Position numbers and translations under genes: made by a program. Of a DNA stretch of 64,000 bases, positions 10,673 to 22,429 are shown one piece after another (position 1 is the first letter of the stretch; every line of letters starts with the position of its first letter). Source of the stretch: Epiperipatus broadwayi (Eukaryota; Onychophora; Udeonychophora; Euonychophora; Peripatidae). Location: contig JAQFVV010000043.1 in the NCBI GenBank assembly GCA_028023455.1, forward strand, positions 1,859,483 through 1,923,482, read 5' to 3'. Under the pieces are notes generated by a model. The model made no database searches, had not been told where the DNA came from, and worked only from the letters and a program-made list of their open reading frames with translations.

Positions 10673-10801
10673 TATTATTTTTAGTTATCTATTTTATATT
10701 AATAGCTTTTGGGAACAGTTGCGCCGCACACGCACTCGTGCTTGAATACATATATTTCCCAAAAGTAAAAAATTATTTGACTTAATCGTAGGATGAATAT
10801 T

Positions 10802-11565
10802 ATAAGTAGTTTTTTTCAGAGTTCAAATAATCATAACAGTGAACGATTAGAAGCAACATCTCTATCAACTTGATTTGATTCAATTGTTAAATCAGAAATA
10901 GCACACACCCCCACCAATCTATTTATTTAATAATAAATAAATATAAAACTTTATTCTAAATATTGCTCCTTTTCAAACACAAAGCAAATATTTATTTAGT
11001 AACATTTTATTTGCAGAAGGTAAAGCTTCCTATAAAATCCAAATAAATATTAGATATTTTTACACAGAACAATAAAGATTAGATGAACGCAAATAATAAT
11101 AACTTAATCACGTAATAAGAACTCAAGAACCTCCTTACGCTTAAAAATACTATCTACATCATGTGTATTTATAACTTAAACTTTGCTAAAAGATATTAAA
11201 AGACAACAAGATTAAATCAATGATGACATGTTTGAACAGAAGTTACTGAAGCTTACTGCTGATGAAATACTAATCCTTGAAGAAATTTTACAAAATATAA
11301 GAAGCCAAAAACAACAATTTTTTTTCTTTCTCTTCATTTACAGATGTAGATTTCAAAACAAATTTGTGAAAATGCTTTACCTTTTTCCAGTAAGATTTCT
11401 TTAAATCTAATTAAGCTTGAAGGCAAAAAGAGTTGCAGAAAAATCTTTTTAATATTAAATGAGTTTATTTTAAAAGCAACCGTCAAAAATAAAATCTTTT
11501 ACATTTTAAAACAAACAGAAAGACTAATCCTATTTACGTGTAAACAAATATGAGTTTGAGCCTGA
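10802..11565. other. No gene or recognisable element
   Basis: AT-rich with oligo-A and oligo-T runs. Nothing recognisable on either strand. Confidence 0.4.
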
Positions 11566-11566
11566 C

Positions 11567-11615
11567 ACAGCTGATGAAAAGATCGTGGCCCCTGAAACGC
11601 GTCCCATTTTTAATA
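11567..11615 (+). ncRNA. Isolated hammerhead-like motif
   Basis: GACACAGCTGATGA, about 16 bases, then TGAAACGCGTCCC. CTGATGA and GAAAC..GUC elements are correctly ordered and stem III could be A-C-GC-G-U with C17. The intervening segment forms no good stem II and stem I pairing is absent. Strings of this kind are common in retroelement termini, so this may be the remnant of another PLE-like element with no coding left nearby. Confidence 0.3.
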
Positions 11616-12044
11616 CTTCAATACTTTACAGGTTGGAATATGTATGGCTATAATTTAACTTGTAATATTATAATGTCCTCTGTGTTTTATCTTGAGATAT
11701 TTTAATAATCATACTGAAAGCATTATAAATCAAACCTATATCAACATTCCAAACTATCATTCAAATATTAATTATGTAAAAAGAAACATGTGAATAGTGT
11801 CTTAACTAATTAATCAATTTATATATTTTTTTGAATAAGCAACGAATTTTTGTGCTATATCTATGAAAGTTATATCCGGAAAAGCTGGTTTATTTTTTCT
11901 AGGATAGAATTGTTGTGATGAAACAGTAACCGTTTGATCACTGCCTTCTATCAATTTTTTTAAAAAAATATATAGGAGTTTATATCTAGGATTAATTATA
12001 AAGCAAGTATCTTGATATTACAAGATATGTGCATTGAGTTTCAG

Positions 12045-12515
12045 TCAAAACATGGCTGGTTTCTTTCCCAGCTGCCGCCAGTGCCATCTATGAATCAACA
12101 CAAATTTATATAGTGACAAACTTTATCAATTCATCACAAAATTTTAAGATGCTAGCTTACATGGATCATAAGTTATGACATATGTATTGTACCTTAACCC
12201 ACAATAGAACAATGCACTTACATTAAGTTTTGGTTTTAAATTGAGAAAACTGAAATGATTAAAATTATGTATTGTGAAGCCATGCACCAGAAGAATGTTT
12301 TCAAGAGGTTACAAAATTTTGTAACAGCAGGGAAAACAGTGCTGATGATCTCCGAAGGTACAAACCACTCTACCACATTCCATATTGTAATTTGTGATCT
12401 AAATATGGTAGCAGTTAAAAATTTTGTGGTGAATAGATAAACTATATCACTACATAACACATGTTTGATTTAGAGATGGTTCTGCAGTCATCTTGAAGAG
12501 AAAACCAATCTTTTT
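12045..12515 (+). mobile_element. Deleted mariner-family element
   Basis: Terminal inverted repeats of about 70 bp: GCTGGTTTCTTTCCCAGCTG..CATCTATGAATCAAC near 12052-12110, and the inverted counterpart GATTTAGAGATGG..CAGTCATCTTGAAGAGAAAAC near 12467-12508. Between them, frame 12255-12440 reads MIKIMYCEAMHQKNVFK..LQNFVTAGK, which resembles the N-terminal helix-turn-helix of mariner transposases of the M-I-K-x-A-Y-G..V-F-x-W-x-x-x-F-x-x-G-R type. The catalytic domain is deleted. A related terminus occurs at about 16975-17060. Confidence 0.55.
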
Positions 12516-15290
12516 TTTTTACTGGGACACATTGTTTATGTTTTCACACAAACACAAACATGTTTTGGTTGAACAATCATTTGAAATTGGCAGAAAATAG
12601 CTTATTTCACTACCTCAAACTAAATCAAAACATTTCATAAGATATTTTGAATTATTAAAAATGTTGGGGATTATTTGAACTTTATGAAGCTATATAATTC
12701 CCCTTTTTATTGCAAATAATACTGAGTAAAGGCATTTGATTTTGATTAATATCCTCACAAAAAGAAACAATTTATATTTTATAGCTAAGTGTTGCATACA
12801 ATATGAATAGATTATAACTGAATGTTAGTAGAGTTTGTACAGGCATTTGTTATGTAACAGTATTGATTACAATGTAATTACTTATTATTTGCTATTATAG
12901 AATATATTTAATAGTACCCCTCATGTTTTATGAGTTAGAGAAAATTGACTGGAGATTTATTTCTAGGTACTTTTCATGGATAGTTGACATAACCTTTTAC
13001 CATGAGCTCTATTTAAATATTTGTGTTAATGGAGTTGTGAATATTGTACTAATGATAAAATGATTTATATTTGCCATATACTGTTAATGTATTCCTGCTA
13101 TACATCCCCACAAAGATGTTGAATTGTTATTTTAGTTAGGGTGTGTATATTTGGTTATATTTAAGGAATGTTTTTTGATGACATGAGAATATCTTTCTTA
13201 TTAAGTCTACCTGTATGTTATTGAATCCTTAACAGATGGTGGTATATTTTCTTTAATAGTGGTTTCATTCAAAACACAGATCAGAGAAAATCATAATCTC
13301 CTGATCTATGCTGGAAATAATAATGTTATGTGATGATTATAAAATGAAATGGGAAAAAATGGGAGAATAATCCTTTAAAGTTCTTGCTCTCACCCTAGTT
13401 ATAAAACATTCCTTGTTTATTTCAAAAAAGTGTGGTTATTTGCAATTTTAAATTCCTGTATTAATGTTATCATAACTGATAATGATCTCCATTTTTTATA
13501 ACAAAAATTTCCACAATGCTTTCATTGGTATTTTATTAGAAAAAAATCTGAAAAGGTCAGTATATCATGGACATACAATCAGCTTAGATCTAAGAGGCAG
13601 TTGGCTTAAGGTTTTCTGCTATTATTTGATAGAAAAAGAAAAAAAACCTACTGGGTGTTTATTTCATTTCAGTCTCATTTTCACATAATGATTTTGGTAT
13701 ATATGAAAATGATATTGTTGCTTGTTTATAAAATATTTTTGATTATTTTTACATACTAATTGGTTGATTATTATTTAAAACAAAAAGAATACACATGCAC
13801 ACTTTCAATTTATTCCTCTATCTTTTATTTTTAGAAATGGAAGTTAATAAACTTGAACATAATATAAACAAAAAAAATCTATAGCATGTGTAAGATCATT
13901 ATCTAATTGACATAGTGTTAAAATCTTTTCAAATATTGTAATTGTTATAAAGAAAATATCAGATTTTAAAGCATAATTTGATATATGTATCATAAATCTA
14001 TCTTTATTCATTCACATTAATAAAAAAATATATAAATTTCATTCATTTTCTGAAAGTGTTTATGGAACATTACTTAATTTTCCAGTTAGTTTTTAAACAT
14101 TTAAAAATATCAATGTGACTCTTTTACAATATTAATCATTTACAAAATTAAAAAGAAATCAAGCCCAACTTGTGTTTTAGTATAAAATAATTTTTTTTAC
14201 AGTAATGAAAATTGAGTATTTTCAAAAACTTCCACTAGGAGGAGCAAAAGAAAATGTCAAATTGTTAACTAGTTAAAGATAATACTTAAATTTTTTTTCT
14301 TGGTAGTTTATTTATAGTGTTGAAGGAAAATACAATGGCTATAGTGTCATTCAATACATCACAGAAACTGGGATTTAAAGGCACTTTTATAAGAGGATTA
14401 GAGTTTAAAGTCAATCTAAATCAGCTATCAAGTTCAGAAAAAACCTAATAGAATCCAACTGGACTATCAAGAAGTATCTAAATAATTAGATGGACATTAA
14501 ATTTGTAGCATCTCCAAACCATATCTTCTTCCCATCATTTAAAAATGTCATTGGCTGACCATTACAATATATACTATTTAATTACATATGAAGATATAAC
14601 TATCTAATAAATGAATGATTAAACGTGTAGTATAAAAATGAATTTCTGATTTATGCCATCCAAACCACTGTTGATATAAAATGTTTATTTGACTACCGAT
14701 AATTATTTTACTCTATAATCAGATTCTTCAGACTTCTGATGCTTAAAAACATAAATTCAGATAATAATATGATCAAATATGTGCTTCTATGCAAATAAAA
14801 GTATAGAAATAAGAAAAGGCGACTCGAGAGTTAGAGAAATTCTGTTCCGGCTAACTTCTTTTTCCACGACCATTTATAATATCTTCTTTTAAAAAAATAC
14901 ATTTCATATTAATTTTTAAAAAAAAGAAGTATTTTAAAGACAGAAAAGAAGTTCAGATTGTTCAAAAAGGGAATTGAATGAAGAGTGAAATTAAATAAAG
15001 TATTACACGTTTATCAGTTATTATAATAGGATGAAAAGATGAAGCAAATGTATCAATATTTTAATAAATGTGTTCTTACAAAAAGATACATATCTCAAAA
15101 ATTCTTTTTTGTTCATATATAAACATGAATATAGAGAAAACATAAAAAAATACATCAATAATCTATGACATCTTAATTTCATAGATTTATAAGAATATGT
15201 TTTCATACTTTTTTGAAATTTGTTTGTCGGAACTTTTAAGTCGGGAACAAAAAAATGAACATCGATCAGCTGATGTTCAATGACTAATTG
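12516..15290. other. No gene found
   Basis: Nearly 2.8 kb of AT-rich sequence in which I see no coding motif, SINE or strong palindrome. A frame at 13482-13688 has no recognisable domain. Old elements beyond recognition are likely. Confidence 0.4.
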
Positions 15291-15294
15291 AGAT

Positions 15295-15400
15295 AAAACG
15301 AGCGTGGTTTGGCATACCTTTGTAAAGCATCCGAATTGGGATCAGAAAGTCCCAGGATCAATTCTGGCACTTACAAGTATAGCGATTAAACTCCTTATGA
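15295..15400 (+). repeat. Possible tRNA-like SINE remnant
   Basis: TGGCATACCTTTGTAAAGC resembles a D-arm, and CCAGGATCAATTCTGG can form a T-arm-like stem-loop with a weak B box. There is no poly-A tail or clear target duplication, so the call is tentative. Confidence 0.3.
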
Positions 15401-16690
15401 ACTTCTGAGTAATAAAGCCATTTGTCTTTTTTTAATTAGGATAAAGAAAACCTTTGGAAGTGAGCCTTTATAATGCACTTAAGACATGGGTCTACTTTTA
15501 AAAATAAAATGGCATTCTAAGAATCGATCTCGCTATATTGCATTATTTATTTGTATAAACATTTTCCACATGTATAAACTAAGAACGGAGCAATGAAATT
15601 GAAATTCTCTATATAAAGATTTCTAAATAAGATATTATAAATATTGATTATCCTTAACCAGAAGCGGCTTTTATGCAAATTTAAAAAAAAAAACACCTTT
15701 TTTTCTTTGCCATTCATATTGAAGGTATATGTTTTTATATTTTGTTTTTTAAAATGTTTATTGTAATTTTATCACTACTTATTTATTTAAATATGATGAT
15801 TGCCTTTTATGAACATTCAAACTATCATCATTATGTGCCAATGTGTATTTAGAGTTTCTTAATTTGTAGCATTTATAAACTAACATTCTTTATCTGAAAA
15901 TCCAAGGTTTACATAAATTTTAATAGCCAACTTAACAGAACAAATTCTATCTGTGCAAGTATTTGTACCATGATACTATATTATTTCAAAATATCATTTC
16001 ACTACTATCTACATAGACATTGTTAGTAGTAGTAATACAAAAAGCAATAAAATGTTTCAGCATTTGTAACTTCAAGTATCATATTTCATGTTTAAAGGGA
16101 GATGAGTTTTGACAGAATTGTTAATTTACATACTATAAGAAATATGCTGTTTCAATAAAACTGTGCACCAAACATTCAAAGAAGACCTACTATAATAAAT
16201 CAGAAAACAAAAGTTTGTAAGTTTTCTGAGTTACACATAAACGGAGTTATAAAAAACCTGGTAACAGATATTAATTACATAAGTCGAGAAATAGTTGCAT
16301 TCAAATTCCCAGAAACTGACATCCTGCAAGAAAGCACCATCCCTCTACTCCTGTTTACTATGTTTATACATAATTTAGAAGGGTTTGAAGCAATTTATTC
16401 CAGATAATAATACAAGCTGACGATTGTAAAATCTCAGAGCAAATTAAACATAGGCATCATTCTTCTGCAGCACGATACCAATATGTTTAATAATGAATAG
16501 CAAAATTTAAATAAAATGGATTTAAGTCTCAAAAAAAATGTGAGATCCTAACATTCAAAAAAATAATAAAATACTAGAAAATGCCATGATTGGTTCATTT
16601 TTCAAACTATTTGCACCGTCACCTTTGAATCAACAGATGTTATATACCAACATCATAGAATTATTCATCATAAAATAGCACATCTGGATC
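15401..16690. other. No gene found
   Basis: AT-rich. The last part (about 16400-16700) could contain the decayed C-terminal coding of the mariner fragment at 16704-16898, but no motif is readable. Confidence 0.35.
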
Positions 16691-16703
16691 ATGAGTCACA
16701 ACA

Positions 16704-17060
16704 TTAAATGTGACTGCATTTTGTATCTTGGTCGACCATTTTCAATGCTCTCGTGTCACAAAATCTTGAACACTGACTGAAAATGCTCTTGTGATTCATG
16801 GTTTCAGTGCAATATGCAGTATGAATCATGTCAAACATTTCAGTAGCATTTTTGCCAAATTTAAAATAAAATGTAATGTTAGCTGGTTGTTCCATCATGG
16901 ATTAAAGTATAAAACATATTCCCACATTTAATGTCATATTAATACCTTAAACTTTTGTGGTATATAGCTAAACTATGTTTTGATATAATGTGCTGATTCA
17001 GAGATTGCACTACAGGCATCTTGAAAATAGAACTAGTCTCATTACTCATTTTTTCATTGT
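16704..17060 (-). pseudogene. Mariner-family transposase N-terminal fragment
   Basis: The minus-strand frame begins MMEQPANITFYFKFGKNATE and continues MFDMIHTAYCTETMNHKSIF. This is the N-terminus of a mariner group (M-E-Q-x-A-N-I-K-F-C-F-K-L-G-K-T-A-T-E-T-F-E-M-I-x-x-A-Y-G), which carries the first DNA-binding helix-turn-helix. A second frame continues as VFK..ESIENGRPRYK, matching the V-F-x-W..E-D-x-x-x-G-R-P segment, so a frameshift is present. Upstream (plus-strand coordinates about 16975-17060) lies a terminal-repeat-like sequence shared with the element at 12045-12515. No catalytic DDE/D region remains. Confidence 0.7.
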
Positions 17061-18000
17061 GATATCCTATGTGTAAATGAACAGAACAAAACATTTGTCA
17101 TCATATTCCCCCCCCCAACTTAAAACCCCCCCAAAATAAAAAAAAAAACATTATTTTAATTAAAATTTCCCCCAAATAAAATTTTTGAAAACTTATTATT
17201 TTTTAAAAATAATACATTTGTTTGAGGAAATCATTATTTATTTAAAACTCCTAAAAAAAAAACACCTTAATGGAAAATAAAGAATAAAATTAAAAAACCG
17301 CTAAAATAAATGTTTATTTACATATTCTAATATAATGTTGGTTTCAACAAACACAAATAAACAATAATTTCAAACTCTTATAAATATGTAAGAAATGGGG
17401 ATGGAAAAATACTAAAAAAATTATACTAAGATACATTTAGATTTGAATACTTAACATATGAATCCAAACAAAAAGAGACAAACTCTAAAGAGTAAATAAT
17501 AAAATCCTCAAACTAATTTATCTTTCCTGTTCAATACCTTTTTAATATTTTTCATTACTCTAAGATAATTAAATTTAATAAAGCATTATGAAATGTGGAG
17601 AGAAGAAAAAAAATAGTTATTTAATAAATAATACTTATTTCTGTAAAAAGATGGAACAATTTAAAACAAACTAACAAAAAAGCATATACTGAGAAATAAA
17701 AAAAAAATCAACAAACGCTGCTAAAATAAATTTGTACTAATTTAACTAATTTGGAAAACTATTAGAATTTAAAACATTTCAATAAATTTCAGAGAAACAC
17801 ATCCAAAGCAAACATATAAAAGGACTGAATAAAACCCCATTAACCATTCAACAACACAATTTTTTTTGTCAATTAATTTTATTGTATCAATACTATCTTC
17901 TATAATAAAATAACATTCACTTATAGTTAAATTAAATTAACCACTTATCCTTAAATACTGCTCAGCTGTTAAAAAAAGAAAAAAAAAATAGATTTAATTA
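17061..18000. other. A/T- and C-rich low-complexity stretch
   Basis: Contains C-runs at about 17107-17135 in A-rich DNA and many oligo-A tracts. No gene. Confidence 0.5.
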
Positions 18001-18001
18001 A

Positions 18002-18330
18002 TATATATAAGAATATTTTATAAGAAACACTTTTATTTTCTATGCACTAAAATTCCAAAAATAATTTTCTTCAACCACAACTGAGTTTTCTATTTAACTT
18101 GAAACAAAATTGTGGATTGTTCATATATCAATTAATTCAGTCACTTGAGGAATCTATAAATCAATTAATTCAATCACTTGTACTGATTTAATTAATTAAT
18201 TTCTGAGTACCACACACTTTTATTTCAAGTTAAATATTAAATATCCAATTATGTTTGAAGAAAATAATGATTTTTGATTTTTTAGTACACAGTAAATAAA
18301 AGTGTTTATTATAAAATATTATATATAGTG
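18002..18330. repeat. Foldback MITE-like inverted repeat
   Basis: Arms of about 110 bp, 18002-18112 and 18208-18330, pair imperfectly: ATAAGAAACACTTTTATTTT..TTTTCTTCAACCAC..TTTAACTTGAAA against TTTCAAGTTAAA..GTTTGAAGAAAA..AAATAAAAGTGTTTATTA. The loop holds three decayed copies of a CAATTAATTCA-TCACTTG motif. No coding. Family unknown. Confidence 0.6.
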
Positions 18331-18460
18331 GTATATTATTTTTAACTTTTTAGTCCAGAGAACTTTTTACTAAGTATTCCAATTTTACTTAAAACAAAGA
18401 TATTCTACGGTGATATCGCCACACAAACTCAAATATATATTATTATTCTAATTATTTATT

Positions 18461-18510
18461 TCTTAAGCGCTTTTCGAAGGAGCTATGCCTTCATTTTCAA
18501 AGCTATAGAT
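18461..18510 (-). ncRNA. Hammerhead-like relic in PLE arm
   Basis: Minus strand: AAATGA, hairpin AGG-CATAGCT-CCT, then TCGAAAAGCGCTTAAG. It sits directly after the end of the coding region and matches the relic in the PLE at 10626-10672 in position and order. The canonical CTGATGA is not present. Confidence 0.4.
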
Positions 18511-18559
18511 AGATAGCGATGTTCAATTTATTTAAACCAAGAGATGCAAATTATTTAAA

Positions 18560-19065
18560 TTAGGTTTGCCATTTCTTCGAGATTGCATAGAATGTGTCTC
18601 TTTTGTTTAACGAGTTTTCATCCAAGTTAATGAAATAGGCCTCCTTGATTTTCCTTCTTATCTCATGTCATTCACCGCACATCACTTGTGGATTATCTGG
18701 TATGCAAGAGTGGCCCGTAGTGATTTTATGCTGCGCAAAAATAGAAAAGTGGGAGGAATCCGTTAGCGCCTTATTGTATGCATATTTATGCTGCAGCAAC
18801 CTCGTATGAACAGAGGCCTTGGTATCCCCATAATATGCTGCATGACAATTGTTTTCTGGGCAAATAATTTTATATATGGCCTGCTGAGTGTTAATTGGAG
18901 GTAGTTTATCTTTGGAATTGTTAAATTAAAGTTAAGAGGGGATCTGTAACACACACACTAAAGTCTTTGCAAAAAATTGTTTGTAAATCTGTATATATGT
19001 TTTTAATATATGGTAATAAAATCCTGGTTTTGTTCAGCCTATCCCCTAAATTAGGAGGGTCTTTA
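18560..19065 (-). pseudogene. PLE linker + GIY-YIG domain
   Basis: Minus-strand translation starts with a linker containing RLNKTRILLPYIKN-IYTDLQTIF, the L-P-Y-I..L motif that links RT and endonuclease in PLEs. A stop and probable frameshift follow, then PPINTQQAIYKIICPE, NNCHAAYYGDTKASVHTRLL, QHKYAYNKALTDSSHF..GHSC and KIKEAYFINLDENSLNK, ending at TAA (18562-18560). GIY-YIG residues (I-Y-K..Y-Y-G), the catalytic arginine (HTRLLQHK) and glutamate (KIKEAY) are present. One in-frame TGA replaces a codon just before the H-E-I-R-R-K segment. Clearly homologous to the domains at 10254-10590 and 60084-60413. Confidence 0.85.
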
Positions 19066-19193
19066 AATCGTCTAAGAAATAAATAATTAAAATAATAATA
19101 TATATTTGAGTTTGTGTGGCGATATCACAGTAGAATATCTGACTTTATTACATATATAAACCACACATTTCGTTATTTAACAGTTAAAACAAA

Positions 19194-20182
19194 AAATAAA
19201 AATAATATTGCAGTCTGCTTAATATTTGAAAGAAAATTCTTGTGCATTAAAAATTGATTCCAATAATATTTTGTTTATGAAAGAAGTATTTCTAAAAAAT
19301 AAATTTGTACAATCAAGAGAAATTAAGATTAGTTTTATTTCTATTTGAATTTACTGTAACTGCATTTTTCAGACACATATTATCGAGGTTAAAAAGCCTT
19401 AGTAAATATTACTTAATATATTAATGTGCGTTTAAATAAATTTTAATTGTAACTGCTTTTAAATAAAACCATTTTTTTTTCATAGAAAATATACCACCCT
19501 CTCATATGCAGTACTGAAAACTTAATTAACCAATAGCAATGTGTTTGAAATTCATTCTCCCAACACTGTTTAGCTAAACAAACGAAGGGACAATCTTGAA
19601 ATATTTTATTGATATATTACATTGTCATAGATTATTAATGCACTGAATTTGAAGGCAATACATGTGATAGAAGCATGTTAAAAATCTAATTATAAAATTT
19701 ATCCTCAACAAACAAGTAGTCTCTAATTTAAAATTATTATTAAGTATAAAATGGCCTATTTGAATAAATTTAAATATTTTAAATATTAACACCAAATGTT
19801 TTAAATATTAAAATAATTACCAAATATATATAAACTGGGAGCACCAAAGAAGAGATATGACTATGATATTCCACATACCGAAAGCGTGCTAATTAATAAA
19901 ATCAAAGTTTAAATTATTAAAGCTGCCTTTTCTGTATGAATGTCCATAATATTTATTTGAATATTAAGTGTAATATTGTAAATAAAATAGCATAAAGTAA
20001 TAAAATCAGAATACACTTGTGTACATATAAATATACTTGTCTGCAAATCATAGATTTTATCGATATTAGATATTATTTGTTGATATATATAGAATATTAA
20101 ATCTTTGAATTATTCACAATTTAAAGATAGAATTCAATTAGTAAATTACTAATAATAATTGTATAAATCAAATATAAGTATT
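19194..20182. other. No gene found
   Basis: AT-rich. Nothing recognised apart from short AAATATTTTAAATATT-type palindromes near 19770-19810. Confidence 0.4.
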
Positions 20183-20190
20183 TAATTTTT

Positions 20191-20280
20191 TTTCATGTGT
20201 CAAAACATCAGCCGGGAAGCGAACCCACGACAACTGCTTGTAAGGCATTTGTGCTGACCACTTGGCCACCAACGCTTGAC
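20191..20280 (-). mobile_element. tRNA-derived SINE (family T), copy 1
   Basis: The minus strand runs GTCAAGCGTTGGTGGCCAAG (A-box region), the body, GTGGGTTCGCTTCCCGGC (B box) and TGTTTTGACACATG followed by poly-A. TAATTTTT flanks both sides (20183-20190 and 20281-20288). Relative to the other copies there are substitutions in the A box. Confidence 0.8.
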
Positions 20281-20870
20281 TAATTTTTGTTTTTCTCTCC
20301 CTATATACATAAATTCTCTGTAAATGTCAGCAATGATCTTTTAAAAACTGTTCTTAGTAAAAAAAATCATTGAATTGTATTATTAATTACTAAAGATAAT
20401 TATGTGCAATATGCTTAAAATAAATCCCATGGGCAATCTATTATGGAAATTAATTTAAACGCTTGAATTAGCTGACATTTTGTTCTAAACATTCTCTTAC
20501 TTGAAGAAGCAAACTGGTAAGCATTGTGGAATTAAGACATTTCTAACTTTTAAATTTAAATATATATAATCAACAGTAGTTATATGTTGGACTATTTCTA
20601 TAATCTAGAATTATTTGTCAAATATCTTTAGAAAAATTCAAACTTTATTTAAATTCCAATACATTCAAATGTTAATAATAGCATCCATGTTAATAAGTCA
20701 CACAATGTTTCCAAGTGATATTACTCTCCTCTGGCTGCTACTATTAATGGGTAAATGTATTTGAAAAGTTTAAAATTTGAATTTTCCTTAAGACATTTAA
20801 CATTAATTCTAGATGATGAAAATAATTCAACATATAATTACAAAAAAATTGCCAACATCACAAACTTTCA

Positions 20871-21084
20871 TAGACAGAGGTTAAACTCTCCATACAGTAG
20901 CGCCACCAGTGCAAGCCAGAGTAATCAATGAATGCAAGAAGGTTTGTGCATAAAATCCCTATCTAGTGCCTACTCGGCCAAAATCCCCAGACTGGTTTCT
21001 AACTTGTGGCTTTCATCAGTGAGGAGTCTTGGATCTGAGAGCACTGCACCTAGATCTTAGGATCATGTGATGTTTAATGGTTTT
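20871..21084. mobile_element. Foldback/HHR-like element, left arm plus tail
   Basis: Bounded by 9-bp duplications AAACTTTCA (20862-20870 and 21085-21093). It reads CAGAGGTTAAACTCTCCATA, the left arm with TGCAAGCCAGAGTAATCAAT and AAATCCCTATCTAGTGCC, then the hammerhead-like core on the minus strand, and then directly the family tail GATCATGTGATGTTTAATGG. The right arm is absent, so this is a deleted or recombined copy. Confidence 0.75.
20984..21026 (-). ncRNA. Hammerhead-like motif (foldback family)
   Basis: Minus strand: CTCCTCA, CTGATGA, A-AGCCACAAGTT-A, GAAAC-CA-GTC, TGGGG. Stem I CCUCA/UGGGG pairs with one U.G. The stem II pairing seen elsewhere in the family (AGC/GCT) is weakened to wobble here. 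C17 is the predicted cleavage position. Confidence 0.45.
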
Positions 21085-21465
21085 AAACTTTCAGACATAT
21101 ATAATCAATTGAGCCACTTAAATCATTGTGATGAACAGTGTAAATTAATTAATATTTTTAATGAGTAATTCCACCCATAAAATATTAGTTCTCTACTTCC
21201 AATAACCTTATCAATGAATAAAAACGCAATGCCATTTTCAGATTGGAAACACATATCTTTGGCATGCACTAGATCGTTTCCTATTGTGCTCTTAGTGGTT
21301 GAGTCAATGCTTGATTGATGGGTCTTAATGGTGAAATTTTAGATTCAAATTTTTATTAAATTATAAGATTTTTTAAATATAAAAATATTTCTTAAAAAAA
21401 TTGATATCTTACATATTTATTATGCTCGTTTTCAAACAATTCAAAATATATACATATAATTTACG
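21085..21465. other. No gene found
   Basis: AT-rich. No element recognised. Confidence 0.4.
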
Positions 21466-21475
21466 ATTCAAAATT

Positions 21476-21676
21476 AATTCTAAACTGCTACACATACACA
21501 GTACTGTTATATTGAATCAACGTTGTTTTTGTTGAATATGATAAAACTGTCGATCCAAGCCATATAATAGAGACTTCGAAAAGACAAACGTTTCCTCATA
21601 TTTAACAGAAACGTTGATTCAATATAACAATACAGCGCATGCGTAGTGGTTGATTACCGTCTGTTTAGAATTACAG
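21476..21676. repeat. Foldback MITE-like element
   Basis: Arms 21476-21524 and 21609-21676: CAGTACTGTTATATTGAATC followed by AACGTT is inverted as AACGTTGATTCAATATAACA followed by ATACAG. Outside these the arms match imperfectly through TTCTAAAC. Loop of about 85 bp. No coding. Confidence 0.6.
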
Positions 21677-21689
21677 TTTGAAACTATGC

Positions 21690-22425
21690 CAGTAAATATC
21701 TTAGTCGATTCAAAGTTAAATAAAAATTCGACTTGAATAAAATAAATAAATATATTTCATTCACTATTCAGCGCTATTAAACTTTTTTTAATTACAAAAC
21801 GTTTAGCAGCAATGAAATACATATTTTAAATAGTATAAATATATTTCATACAATATTCACTTAATTAAAATATTTCAATTACGATATCACATGCTTTTTT
21901 GTTTGTTTTTCAATTATAATATTTCAAATTTTATTCATATATTTTTTTTTCTTGTCTGACTTGATTCAACTATCTTTCTTATTCAGTCTTCAAACATAAA
22001 ATCATTCAGCGCAGAGATTTTAAAATTGTTTACGAGTCTCTTATATTGCTCTTACACTTGTATCATTAATATTGTAAATAATTTTGTTAATTAAAATATA
22101 AACACTATTCACATTTTATTTATTTTTTGTGATTATAAGTATTTATTTATCACCTACTTATACAAGAATAAAAATACCTCAAGGTAAGAATTTGTTTGCT
22201 TACTTTTAAATTATTTATTCCTATGTTTATTTTATTTCTATTTATTTAGGTTTCACATGCATTTACAAGTGCTTTACATGAAAGGTAATTAAAAAGTATA
22301 CAGAAAAATTATTACAGTAAAAGGCAAATTATGATTAGTCTCTGTCATAATAATTATCTTTGCTTGAAAATATCTTGCCACTTTCTGAAATAATACTGTA
22401 AGTTCTCGTTCACAAGTCTCTTAAA
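21690..22425. other. No gene found
   Basis: AT-rich. The distal end should contain the downstream terminus of the mariner relic that follows, but I could not identify its terminal repeat. Confidence 0.35.
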
Positions 22426-22429
22426 TTAT

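Larger units (their letters stand above)
10100..10787 (+). mobile_element. Short Penelope-like element with inverted terminal repeats
   Basis: Flanked by perfect 14-bp target duplications GTAGGATGAATATT (10086-10099 and 10788-10801). The left arm (10100-10258) and right arm (about 10588-10746) are near-perfect inverted copies, both containing CAAGCACGAGTGCGTGTG, GCAACTGTTCC and CAAATATGCTAATTCCA in opposite orientation. An unpaired tail of about 40 bp follows the right arm. Between the arms lies only GIY-YIG coding (10254-10590). PLEs are known for LTR-like repeats that may be inverted, for 5' truncation and for a short terminal tail, so this is a severely 5'-truncated PLE copy or a very short derivative. 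Confidence 0.85.
18399..19183 (-). mobile_element. Short Penelope-like element with inverted termini
   Basis: Inverted termini GATATTCTACGGTGATATCG..CACACAAACTCAAATATATA (18399-18466) and its inverse (about 19072-19139). Coding on the minus strand comprises the PLE linker and GIY-YIG domain. An unpaired tail of about 45 bp lies at the right end, and TTAAAACAAA occurs on both sides (18389-18398 and 19184-19193) as a likely 10-bp target duplication. It has the same plan as the elements at 10100-10787 and 59704-60578 but different termini, so it belongs to a related, distinct family. Confidence 0.8.

Noticed and set aside
21300-21330. ATTGATGG-type match considered as a hammerhead core
   Set aside because: No GAAA or stems in register; chance match.
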